A DNA stretch of 64,000 nucleotides from Neobacillus drentensis. Lineage in GTDB: Bacteria; Bacillota; Bacilli; Bacillales; Cytobacillaceae. Positions within the stretch are counted from its first letter, which is position 1. Every line of letters begins with the position of its first letter. Both the position numbers and the translations under genes were made by a program. Shown here in pieces: positions 61,106 to 64,000 of this stretch. The stretch is from NCBI RefSeq assembly GCF_021560175.1, contig NZ_CP091110.1:5334501-5398500 (forward strand), in the 5' to 3' direction. The notes beneath the pieces are model-generated. The model was not told the DNA's origin and searched no databases. It saw only the letters and a program-made list of their open reading frames with translations.

Positions 61106-61615
61106 GGGGCGATTCCGCGGGATTGGACTGCTTTTCCGTGGGAATGTTGATTATTTCCGTACGTTTCTGGGTTTTTTCCGTGAGCTTTTGGAATAATTCC
61201 GCGGACTTTCGAATTAATTCCGTGCACTTACTGATTTTTTCCTCGCGGACGATCTGCGCCTGGCCTGGATTCTGGATGATTTCCGTTTTTTTCAGCGGGG
61301 TCTATGAATAATTCCGCGCGTTTCTTTGTTTTTTCCGTAAACTTTCCGATTATTTCCGTACACTTAAGCGTTTTTTCCGTAGAGGACCTGCGTCTAAGTT
61401 GGATTCTGCATGTTTTCCGTTTTTTTCAGCGGATTCTATGAATAATTCCGTACGTTTCCTCGTTTTTTCCGCGAACTTTTGAATTATTTCCGTACACTTT
61501 CCGTTTTTTTCCGAAAACCAACGACAGCTAAGCTAGTTCCCGCACTATATCCAGTTTATGACTCATACATTCTAATTTATTCCACCGACTTCCACATTAA
61601 TTCCGCGAACCCGTA
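61106..61615. repeat. 21-bp tandem repeat array with higher-order blocks
   Basis: The gap between yvlA and uvrA (660 bases) is built from 21-base units of form TTCCGYR-N-ACTTT-NNN-ATTAT or TTTT. Clean runs start at 61155, 61312 and 61446. Blocks starting at 61155 (157 bases) and 61312 (134 bases) each end in an AT-poor 39-41-base linker plus TTTCCG-T-run-CAGCGG-N-TCTATGAATAA (32 bases). The block from 61446 decays. Since 21 is a multiple of three, the minus strand reads as 7-residue Gly-containing repeats, but no ribosome site supports a protein. Confidence 0.8.
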
Positions 61616-61633
61616 CTATCTGTTCACCCGAAT

Positions 61634-61681
61634 CAAAAAAAGCCGAAACCTTCCAGATTTTTTACCTGGAGATTTCGACTC
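61634..61681 (-). terminator. uvrA terminator
   Basis: Minus-strand stem AGTCGAAA-CTCCAG / CTGGA-GGTTTCGGCT followed by seven T, 10 bases after the uvrA stop. Confidence 0.88.
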
Positions 61682-61691
61682 TTCACTCTTC

Positions 61692-64000
61692 CTATGCCTT
61701 AATCGCACTCTTCTCTTCAATTTGTTGTTTCATCCGCTCTCGATCACGCTCAAGAACTGGTTTTAAATACTTTCCGGTATAAGATTCAGGAGTCTCAGCC
61801 ACTTTTTCCGGAGTTCCCGTCGCGACGAGAGTACCGCCCTTATCTCCGCCCTCAGGACCGAGGTCGACAAGATAATCTGCAGTCTTAATGACATCCAAAT
61901 TATGCTCAATTACCAGAACGGTATCGCCATTTTCAACTAGCCGCTGTAAGACAACCAGCAAGCGGGAAATATCATCGACATGAAGCCCGGTCGTCGGCTC
62001 ATCTAAAATATAGAACGTTTTCCCATTTGAACGGCGATGCAGTTCAGAGGCAAGCTTGACACGCTGGGCCTCGCCTCCTGAAAGAGTGGTCGCCGGCTGG
62101 CCAAGCTTCACATAGCCTAGTCCAACATCCATAATGGTCTGCAGCTTCCGGCTGATTTTTGGAATATTTTCAAAAAATTCAACTGCCACTTCTACAGTCA
62201 TATCAAGAATATCAGCAATATTTTTTCCTTTATATTTCACTTCCAGCGTTTCACGGTTATAACGTTTGCCGTGGCATACCTCGCACGGAACGTAGACATC
62301 TGGTAAAAAGTGCATTTCGATTTTGATAATTCCGTCCCCACGGCAGGCCTCACAGCGGCCGCCCTTCACATTAAAACTAAAGCGGCCTTTCTTATACCCG
62401 CGCACCTTCGCTTCATTCGTTGAAGCAAACACATCACGGACATCATCGAAGACCCCAGTATACGTGGCCGGATTTGAGCGCGGTGTTCGGCCAATCGGCG
62501 ACTGGTCAATATCAATGACCTTTTCTAAATGCTCCATTCCCTTCACCGCTTTGTGTGCTCCCGGCTTGGTTTTGGCACGATTGAGCTTTTGCGCCAAGGA
62601 TTTATGAAGGATTTCATTAATAAGCGTACTTTTCCCGGATCCGGATACCCCCGTCACAGCGATAAACAGACCAAGCGGAAACTTTACATTTACATTTTTT
62701 AAATTATTTTCAGATGCCCCTTTCACTTCAATAAAGCGGCCATCCGGCTTGCGGCGCTCAAGCGGCAGAGGGATGAATTTTTTCCCAGAAAGATATTGAC
62801 CTGTCAGTGAGTTCGGGTCGGCCATTACTTCTGCCGGAGTCCCGGCAGACACAACTTCACCGCCATGAATACCGGCACCCGGACCAATATCAATCAGATA
62901 ATCGGCCGCAAGCATCGTGTCTTCATCGTGTTCCACGACAATCAAGGTATTGCCAATATCACGCATGTTTTGCATCGTACCGATTAACCGGTCATTATCG
63001 CGCTGGTGAAGACCAATCGACGGCTCATCCAAAATGTAGAGCACACCTGTTAACCGTGAACCAATCTGGGTAGCCAAACGAATCCGCTGGGCTTCACCCC
63101 CGGAAAGTGTCCCCGCGGTACGGCTAAGGGTCAAATAATCCAGACCCACGTTAATTAAGAAACCGAGCCGTTCATTAATTTCACGGAAGATCAGGGCAGC
63201 AATTTGCATTTCTTTTTCAGAAAGCGTTAATTCCGAAAAAAATTGATCAGCATCTTTAATCGATAGGTCGGTTACTTGAGAAATATGGAACCCGTTAATT
63301 AACACGGCCAGCGATTCTTTTTTCAAGCGGTAGCCTTTACAGGTCGGACACGGCTGCTGACCCATGTATTTTTCCATTTGTTCACGGATAAAGTCTGAGC
63401 TTGTTTCCTTATAGCGGCGCTCGACATTCCGCATCACACCTTCAAATTGGATATGACCCTCACGAAGCTGCCCAAAATCATTTTCATAACGAAAATAAAT
63501 TTTGTCTTTTCCGGAGCCATAAAGAACTTTTTCCATTTGGTGTTCGGGGATATCTTTAACTGGAATATCCATATCAATTCCGTAATGATCACAGACCGCT
63601 TGAAGCAGCTGCGGATAATATTGCGAACTGGTTGGCTCCCACGGGGCAATCGCATGCTGTTTTAGCGTCAGTTCCTTATTAGGGATGACTAAGTCAAGAT
63701 CGACTTCCAGTTTGGAGCCGAGTCCGTCGCATTCAGGGCAGGCCCCGAATGGACTGTTAAAGGAAAACATCCGTGGTTCTAATTCACCAATCGAAAAACC
63801 GCAGATCGGACAAGCATGGTTCTCACTGAACAATAACTCTTCCTCACCCATTACATCGACGATAACGTTACCTTCCCCCAGCTTTAAGGCCGATTCAAGC
63901 GAATCAGCGACACGGGCTGCGACGCCTTCTTTGATGACAATTCGGTCGACTACCACTTCAATCGAGTGCTTCTTATTTTTATCTAATTCGATTTCATCAC
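61692..64000 (-). CDS. uvrA: Excinuclease ABC subunit A, C-terminal part
   Basis: Damage-recognition ATPase of nucleotide excision repair. The window has the last ~769 residues; the N-terminal ~190, including the first Walker A, lie beyond the right edge. Visible parts: zinc-finger Cys pairs CPICGFSIGEL and CPECDGLG, first signature LSGGEAQRIRLATQIG, Walker A GVSGSGKSTLINEIL, second zinc finger CEACRGDG and CEVCHGKRYN, second signature LSGGEAQRVKLASEL, and ILDEPTTGLH. The frame is open to base 64000 with no stop. UvrB would be expected just beyond. Confidence 0.97.
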   Translation of the reverse strand, partial: DEIELDKNKKHSIEVVVDRIVIKEGVAARVADSLESALKLGEGNVIVDVMGEEELLFSENHACPICGFSIGELEPRMFSFNSPFGACPECDGLGSKLEVDLDLVIPNKELTLKQHAIAPWEPTSSQYYPQLLQAVCDHYGIDMDIPVKDIPEHQMEKVLYGSGKDKIYFRYENDFGQLREGHIQFEGVMRNVERRYKETSSDFIREQMEKYMGQQPCPTCKGYRLKKESLAVLINGFHISQVTDLSIKDADQFFSELTLSEKEMQIAALIFREINERLGFLINVGLDYLTLSRTAGTLSGGEAQRIRLATQIGSRLTGVLYILDEPSIGLHQRDNDRLIGTMQNMRDIGNTLIVVEHDEDTMLAADYLIDIGPGAGIHGGEVVSAGTPAEVMADPNSLTGQYLSGKKFIPLPLERRKPDGRFIEVKGASENNLKNVNVKFPLGLFIAVTGVSGSGKSTLINEILHKSLAQKLNRAKTKPGAHKAVKGMEHLEKVIDIDQSPIGRTPRSNPATYTGVFDDVRDVFASTNEAKVRGYKKGRFSFNVKGGRCEACRGDGIIKIEMHFLPDVYVPCEVCHGKRYNRETLEVKYKGKNIADILDMTVEVAVEFFENIPKISRKLQTIMDVGLGYVKLGQPATTLSGGEAQRVKLASELHRRSNGKTFYILDEPTTGLHVDDISRLLVVLQRLVENGDTVLVIEHNLDVIKTADYLVDLGPEGGDKGGTLVATGTPEKVAETPESYTGKYLKPVLERDRERMKQQIEEKSAIKA

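Noticed and set aside
61045..61227. A 60-residue Gly-rich protein from the 21-bp array
   Set aside because: The frame arises from the repeat being a multiple of three; no ribosome site and compositionally biased.

Overview
The window is chromosomal DNA of an endospore-former of the Bacillaceae type. It is AT-rich, has strong AGGAGG-like ribosome sites, and nearly all genes lie on the minus strand. The backbone follows the Bacillus subtilis order: gpmI-tpiA-pgk-gapA-cggR, sigL, tRNA-Arg, clpP, crh-whiA-yvcK-rapZ-yvcI-trxB-yvcD, then hisI to hisZ, yvoF-ppaX-lgt-hprK, yvl genes and uvrA. Protein resemblance points to a Bacillus or Neobacillus-like species; I cannot name it.

Region 1 (1-14.6 kb) is core. 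It holds the glycolytic operon under CggR, with a promoter and a textbook CggR operator, then sigma-54, tRNA-Arg(CCG), CtsR-controlled clpP, and the crh/whiA/yvcK/rapZ/yvcI cluster with trxB and a TPR protein.

Region 2 (about 14.6-44.3 kb) is an accessory carbohydrate island placed between yvcD and hisI, which are neighbours in B. subtilis. It encodes a complete myo-inositol pathway: iolG, iolT, iolE, iolI, iolA, iolB, iolC, iolD, iolJ, iolH and two tandem iolR-type repressors. Interleaved is a second set: two paralogous Gfo/Idh/MocA oxidoreductases, each paired with a TIM-barrel isomerase/epimerase-fold protein, two further IolT-like permeases, and three AraC regulators in the island as a whole. 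A divergent FtsW-like protein with a small downstream gene sits in the middle. Three promoters at the iolH/iolA end share one layout: a sigma-A promoter with 17 bp spacing followed at once by 11-bp IolR-type direct repeats. CcpA (cre)-like sites precede several operons. The two oxidoreductase/TIM-barrel modules are the best candidate for an undescribed sugar or cyclitol pathway.

Region 3 (44.3-51.4 kb) is the histidine operon. It is split between hisD and hisB by an eight-unit, 52-bp hairpin repeat array with no indels. Region 4 (51.6-64 kb) has a large secreted two-headed nucleotide phosphoesterase, then yvoF, ppaX, lgt, hprK and yvlD/B/A. A second non-coding array, built from 21-bp units, follows, and then the 3' part of uvrA. 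No transposase, integrase, CRISPR array or rRNA was seen.
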